A stretch of DNA of 64,000 nucleotides from Candidatus Frackibacter sp. WG13 (GCF_900114655.1 NZ_FOTT01000007.1:1-64000), one strand, 5' to 3'; positions 9,749 to 17,930 are shown, counted from the first letter of the stretch. Translations and numbers: made by a program. The notes: generated by a model not told the origin, from the letters alone.

Positions 9749-10372
9749 TCACCTCAAATATAGTTTTCGTTTCTTGATATATGCCTCGACCGTCTGAGGT
9801 AGTTGATACTTTATTGGTCTCTTAGCCCTAACCCTATTTCTAATATCAGTCGATGAAATTCCTAATCCAGGAATTTTCAAAAGAGAAATCTGGTCTTGGT
9901 ACTTTTCATAAAGACCGGTCTTAATTCTAGATAATGAATAACCTGGTCTAGTCGCAGCAATAAATCTACACTCTTTTAAAAGGGTCTCTGCTTCCTTCCA
10001 AGTAAATATTTCTAGTATAGCATCAGCCCCGGTAATAAAATAAATTTCTATCTCTTCAAATAATCCATTTACAGCCCTAACAGTATCTATCGCATATGAA
10101 GGGCCTTCCCTTTCTAATTCAATCCTCGATACTATAAATTTAGGATTAGTCATAGTAGCTAGAATAACCATAGTATACCGCTCCTCAGCATCAGTAATAT
10201 TCTGATTATTCTTGTGTGGAGGACTAGCTGATGGAACAAAGACGACTCTATCCAATTCATATTGATAAGCTGCCGCTTCAGCAGTGACTAAATGTCCATT
10301 ATGGATTGGATCAAAAGTCCCTCCCATAATTCCAATTCTCTTGATATCTTTATTAACTAAGCTTTTTAGCAT
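9749..10372 (-). CDS. nadD: Nicotinate-nucleotide adenylyltransferase
   Basis: About 207 residues, joining ATP and nicotinate mononucleotide in NAD synthesis. The nucleotidyltransferase motif GGTFDPIHNGHL lies near the N-terminus, PSASPPHK follows, and the second ATP motif ISSTDIRNRV is near the C-terminus. The ATG at 10372 is chosen because the GGGG ribosome site sits 8 nt before it; a TTG at 10381 would abut that site. First gene of the nadD-yqeK-LCP-rsfS run. Confidence 0.95.
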   Translation of the reverse strand: MLKSLVNKDIKRIGIMGGTFDPIHNGHLVTAEAAAYQYELDRVVFVPSASPPHKNNQNITDAEERYTMVILATMTNPKFIVSRIELEREGPSYAIDTVRAVNGLFEEIEIYFITGADAILEIFTWKEAETLLKECRFIAATRPGYSLSRIKTGLYEKYQDQISLLKIPGLGISSTDIRNRVRAKRPIKYQLPQTVEAYIKKRKLYLR

Positions 10373-10550
10373 TGTCTTCAACCCCTATAGTTATTATCTT
10401 CTATACCTATTATAATATAACAATTAACCTATTCTCTCAAGGAAATTTTAAAATAAAGAAGATATAATAAGAATGTTCTTTTTAAACTAATGAGTAATTA
10501 GTAACCTTCCTGGACAAAATAACATAAAATAAGTTAGAAGGTGATATTTA

Positions 10551-11429
10551 ATGTGCAGACGAAATGATTTCAGTTTTTCTATATTTGATTCATTGTATAA
10601 TCAACCGATGAATGAAATAGAAGAGAATAACTTTTATCTATTAAAGCTAGAAAAATTAATTAAAAATAATCCAAAAGAGACTTTAAACTATTTATTCTTT
10701 AACTACTATTATCCAAGAAGAAAAGACCTAAATTTAGAAAAGTTCGAGCGAATCTTGCGATTAGTAATTGACAGAACTTACTTACAAGTTATTAATTATA
10801 TTAATTATTTAGAGGAACCCTATAAAAACGCTTTAGAAAATTTTGACCAGTACCAATTACTTTGTAAATTCATTAAAAAGATTAGAAGTAAATTAAGAAG
10901 ATTATTAGAAGAAATGCTATACGATGAAGAAACACCCCGTGCTGTAAAAGGAGTAATTAAGAATGGAATATATAAGATGGCCAAGTTCGATGCTTATGCA
11001 AAACGAAAACTTCAAACTGCCGAGCATGAATTTGATAGTGAAGAAATAGTAAATAATATAACAGAATATCTCCAAAACTCTGAAACACTTGCTGACCTTG
11101 CATATTTTAGTCAATTATACTTTTCTCAATCTAAAATAAAACCTATTGAAAATCAACTACAAACTAAATCTCTTAATAAATTTACTCAACAATTTCTTAA
11201 AAAACAGTTATTAAATCCTCATAAGAAAGAAAAGATCCTTAATAGATTAAAGAAATTCATCGATGAATATCCTCTAAGAGAACAAGCCAAACAGGCCTAT
11301 GCTATTTATTTAACCCTAGGCAAATCTATTCCTTGGGAGAAGCATCCTTTTATCAAACGCCTCTTAATTAATAGCCATTTAGAAGCTAGAGTGAACAGAG
11401 CTAAACTATACGATATTAAAGACAACTAA
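10551..11429 (+). CDS. Conserved-looking helical protein of unknown function
   Basis: 292 residues, plus strand, with GAAGGTGA 8 nt before the ATG and its own terminator. The sequence is rich in Lys, Glu, Leu, Asn and Tyr, predicted almost wholly helical, without signal peptide or membrane segment. No family motif was recognised. One Cys near the N-terminus (MCRR) and one in LLCKF. It is transcribed divergently from nadD and lies before the hexaheme cytochrome gene, from which a terminator separates it. Asn-rich codon use is compatible with the host. Confidence 0.75.
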   Translation: MCRRNDFSFSIFDSLYNQPMNEIEENNFYLLKLEKLIKNNPKETLNYLFFNYYYPRRKDLNLEKFERILRLVIDRTYLQVINYINYLEEPYKNALENFDQYQLLCKFIKKIRSKLRRLLEEMLYDEETPRAVKGVIKNGIYKMAKFDAYAKRKLQTAEHEFDSEEIVNNITEYLQNSETLADLAYFSQLYFSQSKIKPIENQLQTKSLNKFTQQFLKKQLLNPHKKEKILNRLKKFIDEYPLREQAKQAYAIYLTLGKSIPWEKHPFIKRLLINSHLEARVNRAKLYDIKDN

Positions 11430-11438
11430 ACATGAACA

Positions 11439-11474
11439 AAACTGGTGGTTTAATAGTTAACCACCAGTTTTTTA
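11439..11474 (+). terminator. Terminator of the unknown gene
   Basis: AAACTGGTGGTT pairs with AACCACCAGTTT across a short loop, followed by TTT on the plus strand, 10 nt after the stop at 11429. Confidence 0.9.
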
Positions 11475-11479
11475 CTTTT

Positions 11480-11495
11480 ACTAATAAATATCATA
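11480..11495 (+). promoter_or_regulatory. Possible degenerate Crp/Fnr-type site before hexaheme cytochrome
   Basis: ACTAATAAATATCATA keeps 12 of 16 positions of the nap site at 55441-55456, including one intact half (ATATCATA). It is centred about 42 bp upstream of where transcription would start from a TATATA box at 11518-11523. One half-site is poor, so this is tentative. Confidence 0.3.
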
Positions 11496-11604
11496 TATTT
11501 TTTATCCAATGCAGGAATATATAAGACTTATATCTAATATTATGTATTGAACACATATTTTTATATAGGGGGTAAGTTTTATAAGTTTAAAGGGGGTGAA
11601 ATAA

Positions 11605-12111
11605 TTGAAAAAGAAGATTTTAATTTTAACTGTACTAGCTTTTGTATTATTACTAAGTAGTAATGTACTAGCAGCAGGTACACCAACAATCCCTAAGTCG
11701 CATCCCGTCTTTAAAGACAGCATGGATGCCACAAAATGTGCAGATTGTCACAAAGTTCCAGAAGAAATGAATACTAAGGACGGTGCATTCTGTAACCAAT
11801 GTCACCAGTTCGGCCCTGCACACAAGACAGGACCTAAGCCTGCTCACCAGGTAGAGCTTGACTGGAAGGTAAAGGACTGTGAAAATTGTCACCGTGCTCA
11901 TACGGGACCTAATCCGACTCACCAGATTGCTACTGACACTAAAAATGCTGATTTATGTGTTAAGTGTCACGTACCTGGTAACAGACCATCTAGTGAATTA
12001 GCAACAGCATTTTGTGCTAGATGCCATAACTTAGGTGACCCTAAGCAACATATTAGCCTTAAGGGTAAGAAGGCTAATGTCTGTGTAAGATGTCATAAAA
12101 GAGAAGACTAA
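11605..12111 (+). CDS. Exported hexaheme cytochrome c
   Basis: 168 residues. A signal peptide (KKK, hydrophobic core, cleavage near ANVLAAG around residue 23) directs export. Six CxxCH heme-binding motifs begin at about residues 45, 63, 92, 118, 137 and 160, filling the small mature protein; extra His residues (HKTGPKPAH, PTHQ) could be distal ligands. The start is TTG at 11605 with a strong GGGGGTG site 6 nt before it. The gene has no partner in its transcript. A GEMM-like RNA is encoded on the opposite strand just beyond the shared terminator. Probable role: periplasmic or surface electron carrier for the octaheme/barrel conduit at 14758-17596; this is inference from proximity. Confidence 0.92.
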   Translation: MKKKILILTVLAFVLLLSSNVLAAGTPTIPKSHPVFKDSMDATKCADCHKVPEEMNTKDGAFCNQCHQFGPAHKTGPKPAHQVELDWKVKDCENCHRAHTGPNPTHQIATDTKNADLCVKCHVPGNRPSSELATAFCARCHNLGDPKQHISLKGKKANVCVRCHKRED

Positions 12112-12137
12112 ACTCTCTTAAATTTTTATTATTTTAA

Positions 12138-12182
12138 AACAAAAGCCCTATTCCTCACTTATAAAGAGGAATAGGGCTTATT
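12138..12182. terminator. Bidirectional terminator between cytochrome gene and GEMM-like RNA
   Basis: AGCCCTATTCCTC (12144-12156) pairs with GAGGAATAGGGCT (12166-12178). A/T-rich flanks on both sides let it end the cytochrome transcript on the plus strand and the small RNA on the minus strand. Confidence 0.88.
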
Positions 12183-12342
12183 GTATAATATCACACCTAT
12201 ATCCCTTTCGGTAGTTTGACAATCATAGCTTTATACCTTAGATTCAAACCTTTGCGACTTTATCTTTCAATAAATGTGCCATTATCGAGGAATATCATAA
12301 GACTTTTATTTTATTGTTAATTCTACATATTTATTCTTCTTT
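12138..12342 (-). ncRNA. Stand-alone GEMM-like (c-di-GMP-I / cGAMP) riboswitch RNA
   Basis: On the minus strand, 12295-12199 folds as a GEMM aptamer. The closing stem is ATATTCC (12295-12289) with GGGATAT (12205-12199). A hairpin at 12274-12259 is capped by a GAAA tetraloop. The near-invariant GTCGCAAAG follows (12258-12250; usual form GACGCAAAG). A second hairpin GTTTGA/TCAAAC carries UCUAAG...UAUGA, matching the 11-nt GAAA-tetraloop receptor, then CTACCGAAA. A consensus promoter (12349-12377) lies upstream and a terminator (12138-12182) downstream, but no minus-strand gene follows for over 1.7 kb. Read-through would be antisense to the hexaheme cytochrome gene. Ligand class cannot be assigned from sequence alone. 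Confidence 0.8.
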
Positions 12343-12348
12343 TCTAAT

Positions 12349-12377
12349 ATTATAACAAATTACTTAGATTTTATCAA
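12349..12377 (-). promoter_or_regulatory. Promoter of the GEMM-like RNA
   Basis: Minus strand TTGATA (12372-12377), 17-nt spacer, TATAAT (12349-12354). Predicted start is near 12342, about 47 nt before the aptamer. Confidence 0.8.
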
Positions 12378-12402
12378 GCATTATTTTATCAAAATAGATA
12401 TT

Positions 12403-12436
12403 AAAAATCTCTGAGGAATATTCCTCAGAGATTTTT
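12403..12436. terminator. Terminator of MetF-like gene
   Basis: Perfect 34-bp palindrome, AAAAATCTCTGAGGAAT and its complement, 23 nt after the stop on the minus strand. Symmetric A/T ends allow termination in both directions. Confidence 0.88.
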
Positions 12437-12458
12437 AATCAAAATTTATTATATATTA

Positions 12459-14033
12459 CTAAGCCTTCTTACTTTTACCTTCGCTTTCACTACCTGGAGG
12501 CGTAATTCCCAATCTCTTTGCTGAATGATCACGTCCCATAAAGAAGTTAAGCCAAGAAGCAGTATGATGAAAATCCCAGTTAACCGGTGGAATCTGATAT
12601 TCTTGTAACTGCTTTTCTTCACCATATGCTTTTAATCTATCATAGACTCGTACATATAGACATTTCTTCTCATTAGGATATACCTCGCAATAACCATCTC
12701 TACTACCGCCACAAGCTCCGTTACGCTGATTTTTAGGGCATTGTGACATTGGACAGATATATGCTAAGTCGAATAATGCACAATCTCCACACTCTTGACA
12801 ATCATTAGAAACAGTTTTAATAACTCGTTCCATAAATTCAAATGGTTTTTCTAGTGAACTATCGTCAACAGATTTACATAGATACTGCATCGGCTTAAAG
12901 AACGGACTATCTGGTTCAAATAGAGCATGATGCATAACTCTAAATGTTCTATTCATTAAACCCTTGCTCGGTTTATGAGTTCTAGCAGCTGGCTGTTTTG
13001 TATTTAAGCCAGTTTCCTCGTCCTTTTCGAAGTAATAAAATCCGTCTTCCATTGGAAATTCAAATTCATGAATATAATCTTGCCAGTTAGGTGCTAGCTC
13101 TTCACCTTTATCTACAATAAACTCTACATCTTCAATCCCCATACCGTGTCCACCTAAGTGAACTCCAGCATAGCCCATACCTTTCATGTAAGCATACATC
13201 TTAGCTGCCCTCATTAAACGAGCATGCTTACCTTTATCATCAGCTTCTTTTTCTTCAGCCAATTTATCGACTAACTTATCAGTTACTACACAACCAGGAA
13301 TACGATTAGCGTTCATTGCTCTACTTGCGCCATAAGATAATACATAAACGTTACCAATAACCGGAATATCCCAATCATTCATTTCAATAAATTGAATTAA
13401 TTCATGAAACTTACGAGCATCGTATCCTAACTGAGGAATAATAAATTTAGCTCCTGCTTCTATCTTCTTCTTCAGCTTATAGTACTGAACCATCTGTTCA
13501 GATTCTAATTGCTTAAATGGTGAAACTGCTGCTCCTGGGAAGAAGTTAGTCTCTTGTAACTCAACACTTCTACCAAAAGCATCCTTATACTTTAATCCAT
13601 CATTCAAATCCGTAACCATTTCTAAAACTTGAGTAGGGTCCATGTCATATACAGGTCTTGAACGACTATCATATCCCCCCACTGGATAGTCTCCGGTCAT
13701 AACCAAAATATTATTAACTTCTTCCCTTTCTAGAGAATACAAAAAACTCTCCATCTGGTTACGGTTTTTGTCCTTACAAGTAAAATGCACTAAAGCTGGA
13801 ATTCCAATTTCTTCAGCCTTCATACCTAAGTATTCAGCTGAAATCGCTGGATTCCCTCCAGGATTATCAGTAATAGTTATCCCATCAACTTTGTCACTTT
13901 CTGCTGCCTGCTCTGCTCCTTCAAATATAAATTCTTGATTTGCTTCTCGTGCCCCTCGTCCAGGTACTAGCTCCCACGTTACAGTAAATTCATCCTTGTT
14001 AAGAATAGACTCCTTAAGCTTATTCTGTCCCAT
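12459..14033 (-). CDS. Methylenetetrahydrofolate reductase with C-terminal MetV-like Zn/Fe-S domain
   Basis: 524 residues. Residues of about 1-300 resemble the MetF TIM barrel (VTWELVPGRG, DGITITDNPGG, NILVMTGDYP, IPQLGYDA). The C-terminal quarter holds the Cys-rich MetV-like domain: CQECGDC, ICPMSQCPKNQRNGACGG and a further Cys in DGYCEVYP and KKCLY. MetF reduces methylene-THF to methyl-THF. In anaerobes MetV partners MetF in the methyl branch of the Wood-Ljungdahl pathway or methyl-group supply; here both parts lie in one chain. It stands alone with its own terminator. Electron donor and physiological direction cannot be read from sequence. Confidence 0.85.
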   Translation of the reverse strand: MGQNKLKESILNKDEFTVTWELVPGRGAREANQEFIFEGAEQAAESDKVDGITITDNPGGNPAISAEYLGMKAEEIGIPALVHFTCKDKNRNQMESFLYSLEREEVNNILVMTGDYPVGGYDSRSRPVYDMDPTQVLEMVTDLNDGLKYKDAFGRSVELQETNFFPGAAVSPFKQLESEQMVQYYKLKKKIEAGAKFIIPQLGYDARKFHELIQFIEMNDWDIPVIGNVYVLSYGASRAMNANRIPGCVVTDKLVDKLAEEKEADDKGKHARLMRAAKMYAYMKGMGYAGVHLGGHGMGIEDVEFIVDKGEELAPNWQDYIHEFEFPMEDGFYYFEKDEETGLNTKQPAARTHKPSKGLMNRTFRVMHHALFEPDSPFFKPMQYLCKSVDDSSLEKPFEFMERVIKTVSNDCQECGDCALFDLAYICPMSQCPKNQRNGACGGSRDGYCEVYPNEKKCLYVRVYDRLKAYGEEKQLQEYQIPPVNWDFHHTASWLNFFMGRDHSAKRLGITPPGSESEGKSKKA

Positions 14034-14419
14034 AATTAATAATCTCCCCTCTTGAGTTTAATAATTAATTTATTTAAAACTGCATTCCTTTATTATGCAG
14101 TTATAAACCAAAATACTTCCTAGTTAAATATTCTAACTTAGTCTCATAATAGAATATTTTGAAAATTATAATTTTCTGAAATTAATCTACCTCTTTTACA
14201 TATATGAGTAAATATTCCTTTATTTATTATACTTATTCTAGGGAGGGTATGCTTTATCCTTTTTTTATTGACTTTTTTATAAAAAAATTCTATTTATTAC
14301 TATCTAGAAGCAGATAATACAAATTAAACAAATCTCATAATTAAATTCTGAGCATAATTAAATACCTGTTATTTTTTAAAAGCTATTAACTAAAACTCTT
14401 GTATAAATGTTTTTGGAAT

Positions 14420-14592
14420 AACGTTACCCATTCTTTTTTGACTGGAAAAACAGTAACCAATTAAATAAGATTCATCTCACTCCAGGGACGTTTTCCAACT
14501 CCCTTCGGTCAAACAGAAAACGTCCTTATCTTCCGTTCAATAAATCTTATTTAATACTGTTTTTAAGGTCTGCAAAAGAACGGGTAACTTTG
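14420..14592. repeat. 173-bp imperfect palindrome (MITE-like or structured RNA), full copy
   Basis: Left and right halves are inverted copies around a 20-nt loop at 14496-14515. Paired blocks: GTTACCC/GGGTAAC at the ends, AAAAACAGTA (14446) with TACTGTTTTT (14555), ATTAAATAAGATT (14460-14472) with AATCTTATTTAAT (14543-14555), and GGACGTTTTC (14486) with GAAAACGTCC (14516). A related left-arm fragment occurs at 30494-30533. No coding capacity. Confidence 0.75.
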
Positions 14593-14679
14593 AGTAAATA
14601 AAAAATTAAACGTCACATTTATTTCAAACTTTCTTCATAGCTTCATCATATTTTGATTATACAATATAATTACAGAACA

Positions 14680-14713
14680 AAAAAGAAGACTCCCGCTGGG
14701 AACGAGAGTCTTC
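14680..14713 (-). terminator. Terminator of the barrel/octaheme operon
   Basis: Minus-strand hairpin GAAGACTC/GAGTCTTC with an extended stem and a TTTTTT tail, about 45 nt after the barrel stop. Confidence 0.88.
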
Positions 14714-14757
14714 AAATCGTACTTCTTACTTTATTTAACTTAGCTTAGAATTACTAA

Positions 14758-16797
14758 TTAAAATCCGCCTTCTAAGCCTAAAGTAATGATGTCTGCTGAA
14801 TAATCGTTAGCGTTTGTACCGTATAATGCTACATCACTTGGCGTCTCATCGTATTCAACACGACGTAAATCTAAAGTGACATCCAAGTTATCATAGATAG
14901 GTACAGCTTTAGTTAAGTTAAGACCAAAGTCTGTATACTCATTCTTGAAACTTTCATTATTAATATTAGATACAGATTCTTGACCTTCAATGTAATTACC
15001 ATAGAAATTGGCACTGAAGTCTTCACTTGCTTGATATGTTGCATTCACGTTATAAAGATCGTTATTGACTTTAGTAGTATATTCAAGGATTGTACCTGAA
15101 CCATCCGAGTTAAAACCATTTACTGCTTCGAAAGTTTGGTCAGAATAAGATAATCCCAAGTCTAAATTAACTACTGGCTGATAATTCACACTAAATGTTT
15201 GAATTTCATTTTCTCTTTTAGCATCCTCATAATGCCCTGCTGGATAACCAACATATGCTCCATAATGAGAGCCATCATCTTCTTCCTTTCTATATTTACT
15301 AGTTAATTTTAAATTGTCAAGTACTTCCCATTCAACTTCAAAATCAATTTCTTCATTATCAGCTATTTCTGTTCCTTCTTCTTCAATTGCTGTATCTTTA
15401 TAATCCAAGTCGAGTTTGACTGTCTCTATCGGATTATATAAAAAGCCTAGTTGATAACCATCTTCTGTAGTTTCTCCTGGTCCATGTGCTCCTTTATCTT
15501 TCTCTTTAGTATAAAGATAACCTACCTCTGCCTTTAGTTCATTATTTAAATAGTGTTCTCCTTTAACGTAATACTTATCTTTTTGATTATAGAAATTCTT
15601 ATTCAATTTCTTCCACTCACCTGAACCATCTCCTGGCCAAGCTGATATATGATCATCAGATGTGTCATTAGGGGTTCCATTATCAAAATAATAAGCAAAG
15701 TAATCAATGTTATTTTCTGTTTCTGTACTTTTATACCCACTGTGTAAATAAGTATCCTTATTAATTAATAACGTAGTGTCCATACTGCCTATGAAACTAT
15801 CTGAATTTGTATTACCATAAGTAGTCTTTCTTTCTTGAACTGTTTGTGTAGTATCCACTAAATTACCATTATTATCATATGCATTGTGACTATAAGCATC
15901 AATATATCCTGCTACAGAGAATGCTCCATCTCCTCGAGCATCTTTCAAACTTAATGTTACATCAAAACGATCATTAAATATCTTATGAACTTTTAACTGA
16001 TCAATTCCTCGGTCTAAACTTCTTGTTTCGTGATCTTGATACTGCCCATCTTTATCTCCTATATTATCTGTTCCCAATGCTTCCGCCGGTTCCTGTAATA
16101 CACTACCAGTATAACTATCTTGAGTATGAGCTAAATAAAAATCATATCCAGCATAACTAAACTCAGTACCTACAGTTGCATCTTGACTCGTTTCATTAAT
16201 TGGCGTATTCATTAAAAATTCAGCATGAGTTTCATATAAATCTTTTGTTAATACTGATATGCCTTCTCTATCTAACTTTCTTTTAGAAATAAAGAATTTA
16301 GGTAACCCTTCTGGAGTAATTGTCAAATGCATTGAGTCTTGTGTTCTAGTAAAATCATAAGTATGGTGGTCAGCATCAGCACCATTTTCATAGACATAAT
16401 CTCTTTCACTACGTTTAACTCCAAAATTGTAAAGACCATACTCTTTTAATTTCAATTCATAAGTAGGCGTTGGATCTCCTACATCTCCTAGACTGAAACG
16501 AGCTAAATCTAAATATCTATCAGCTTTATCAGTTGTTGGAACAAAAGTAGCATCTAAATTTAATAGACGTAAACCATCATCTAAATTAATGTCTGAATTA
16601 TAAACTCCTTTATTTCCATCAACACTGACTGACCGCAAACCTAATTTATAATCTACCGCTTCCAGCTTAAGTGCTGAAGTATCCAGTTTAGCGTTTGGCG
16701 TCCCTGCCTTCATCACATTAATATCTTTAGCATGTACAGGAACTACTAAAATACTTAAAACCAATATTAAAGTCAATGAACATTTTATTTTCTTCAT
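14758..16797 (-). CDS. Outer-membrane beta-barrel, MtrB/PioB-like porin of an electron conduit
   Basis: 679 residues with a signal peptide (MKKIK, hydrophobic core, cleavage near VHAKD, residue 24). The mature part is a long series of alternating polar/aromatic strands with acidic loops, and the chain ends in ...LGLEGGF, the C-terminal Phe expected of an outer-membrane barrel. Length matches MtrB/PioB-type porins (about 650-720). It follows an octaheme cytochrome gene by 28 nt in one transcript, the arrangement of MtrAB, PioAB and DmsEF systems in which the barrel holds the cytochrome across the outer membrane. The CxxC seen near the N-terminus of Shewanella MtrB is absent, so family assignment rests on context, size and barrel pattern. 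Confidence 0.7.
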   Translation of the reverse strand: MKKIKCSLTLILVLSILVVPVHAKDINVMKAGTPNAKLDTSALKLEAVDYKLGLRSVSVDGNKGVYNSDINLDDGLRLLNLDATFVPTTDKADRYLDLARFSLGDVGDPTPTYELKLKEYGLYNFGVKRSERDYVYENGADADHHTYDFTRTQDSMHLTITPEGLPKFFISKRKLDREGISVLTKDLYETHAEFLMNTPINETSQDATVGTEFSYAGYDFYLAHTQDSYTGSVLQEPAEALGTDNIGDKDGQYQDHETRSLDRGIDQLKVHKIFNDRFDVTLSLKDARGDGAFSVAGYIDAYSHNAYDNNGNLVDTTQTVQERKTTYGNTNSDSFIGSMDTTLLINKDTYLHSGYKSTETENNIDYFAYYFDNGTPNDTSDDHISAWPGDGSGEWKKLNKNFYNQKDKYYVKGEHYLNNELKAEVGYLYTKEKDKGAHGPGETTEDGYQLGFLYNPIETVKLDLDYKDTAIEEEGTEIADNEEIDFEVEWEVLDNLKLTSKYRKEEDDGSHYGAYVGYPAGHYEDAKRENEIQTFSVNYQPVVNLDLGLSYSDQTFEAVNGFNSDGSGTILEYTTKVNNDLYNVNATYQASEDFSANFYGNYIEGQESVSNINNESFKNEYTDFGLNLTKAVPIYDNLDVTLDLRRVEYDETPSDVALYGTNANDYSADIITLGLEGGF

Positions 16798-16825
16798 TAC
16801 TTAACTCCTCCTTCCTATTTTCAAT

Positions 16826-17596
16826 TTATTCTTCTAGCATCATGAAATCTTCATTAGAACCATGAATAGTTCCGTGACAATTTGTACAGTTAGCAAAATC
16901 AGTAGTGAAAGCTGCATTACTATCTACGGCAGGATTAGCATCTAAATAATAATAATGCCAGCTTTTTACTTCGCCGTGACAACTTAAACATAACGTGTCA
17001 GTTTTTTGATACTTTAACATAAATCGATTCTGACTACCGTGTGGCGTATGACAACTTGCACAACCCTCTTCAGCTACTACAGAACTATGTTGATTTACAA
17101 ATGGACCTTCTTTTTCAGCATGACAACTCACACAAGTTTCATTTGGAATGTCATTAGCTCTTCCAGCTAGTGGAGTATGCTTCTTTAATGACGCATTTAC
17201 GTCACCACCTGGACCTCCGTGTGGAGTGTGACAGCTTGAGCAAGTCATTTCACCACTCTCTAAGTTATGACTATTTCTCTGAGCAAATTTCAACTTCACA
17301 TCCTCGTGACAACTATAACATAACTCTGGCTCCTCCATCTTTAATGTAGCCTTGTTAGATTGAGTTGTCTTCTTGTCATGAGATTCGTGACAATCCATAC
17401 AATTCACATCATTTAAACTGTGCTGTGAACGTTTAAATTGGAATTGAGTCTTTACCTTACCGTGGCAGGATAGACAAGCTTCTGAAGCTTTTGCCTGAGC
17501 TTCTACATCTGCCGGCATCGCAACTACTGCTGCTAATGCCAATACTAAAACAAAACTAAAACTTAACAACAGATTAACTTTTTTAGTACTTTTCAT
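16826..17596 (-). CDS. Periplasmic octaheme cytochrome c, MtrA/DmsE-like
   Basis: 256 residues. Signal peptide with cleavage near VEAQA (about residue 34). Eight CxxCH motifs start at about residues 41, 66, 93, 119, 155, 179, 203 and 237. CxxCHTPHG repeats and paired distal His residues (SQHS, NSHN, NQHS, IHGS) are typical of the MtrA/DmsE/PioA family. Classical members carry ten hemes, so this is a shortened octaheme version. It is the first gene of a two-gene operon with the barrel and has a good AGGAGG site before its ATG. Two inverted repeats of a Crp/Fnr type lie about 320-370 bp upstream. Likely role: moving electrons through the barrel to an outside acceptor. Confidence 0.9.
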   Translation of the reverse strand: MKSTKKVNLLLSFSFVLVLALAAVVAMPADVEAQAKASEACLSCHGKVKTQFQFKRSQHSLNDVNCMDCHESHDKKTTQSNKATLKMEEPELCYSCHEDVKLKFAQRNSHNLESGEMTCSSCHTPHGGPGGDVNASLKKHTPLAGRANDIPNETCVSCHAEKEGPFVNQHSSVVAEEGCASCHTPHGSQNRFMLKYQKTDTLCLSCHGEVKSWHYYYLDANPAVDSNAAFTTDFANCTNCHGTIHGSNEDFMMLEE

Positions 17597-17914
17597 TAAT
17601 TAGTACCTCCTTTCGTTTTTAAAACCATACTTAACTGTGAACCTTTCCTCTCCATCTTTTAATTTATTATAATTCCTTTATTCCCCTATCCATTTATCCC
17701 CCCTTCATCTAACTTGATATTTATATTTAAAAAGTTAGATTCCTCTGGACAAACTTTTATTATAGAATAATGCTATCTATATCCAACTATCTAAAATAAT
17801 TAAAACTTCTAATATGCGATTAACTTTCTGTTATATGTATATAATATTCGGTTATAATACATAATTAGACATAAATGTCGTTAACCCTTTCACAAGTAGT
17901 TGTTTTTTAAAAAA

Positions 17915-17930
17915 TGTGACATTTGTCACA
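17915..17930. promoter_or_regulatory. Crp/Fnr-type operator, perfect palindrome
   Basis: TGTGACATTTGTCACA is a 16-bp inverted repeat (TGTGAC/GTCACA around ATTT) of Crp/Fnr geometry. It shares spacing and core with the repeats at 17948-17963 and 55441-55456. It lies upstream of the octaheme cytochrome operon. Confidence 0.75.

Larger units (their letters stand above)
14034..14757. other. Intergenic region of 724 bp
   Basis: Very AT-rich. It holds a small CTGCAT/ATGCAG hairpin near 14080-14100 in the leader of the MetF-like gene, a 173-bp imperfect palindrome at 14420-14592 and the barrel gene terminator at 14680-14713. No coding frame with a ribosome site was found. Confidence 0.6.

Noticed and set aside
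14420-14592. CRISPR or IS element at the palindromes
   Set aside because: No regularly spaced repeats and no transposase frame; the signal is one long inverted repeat.
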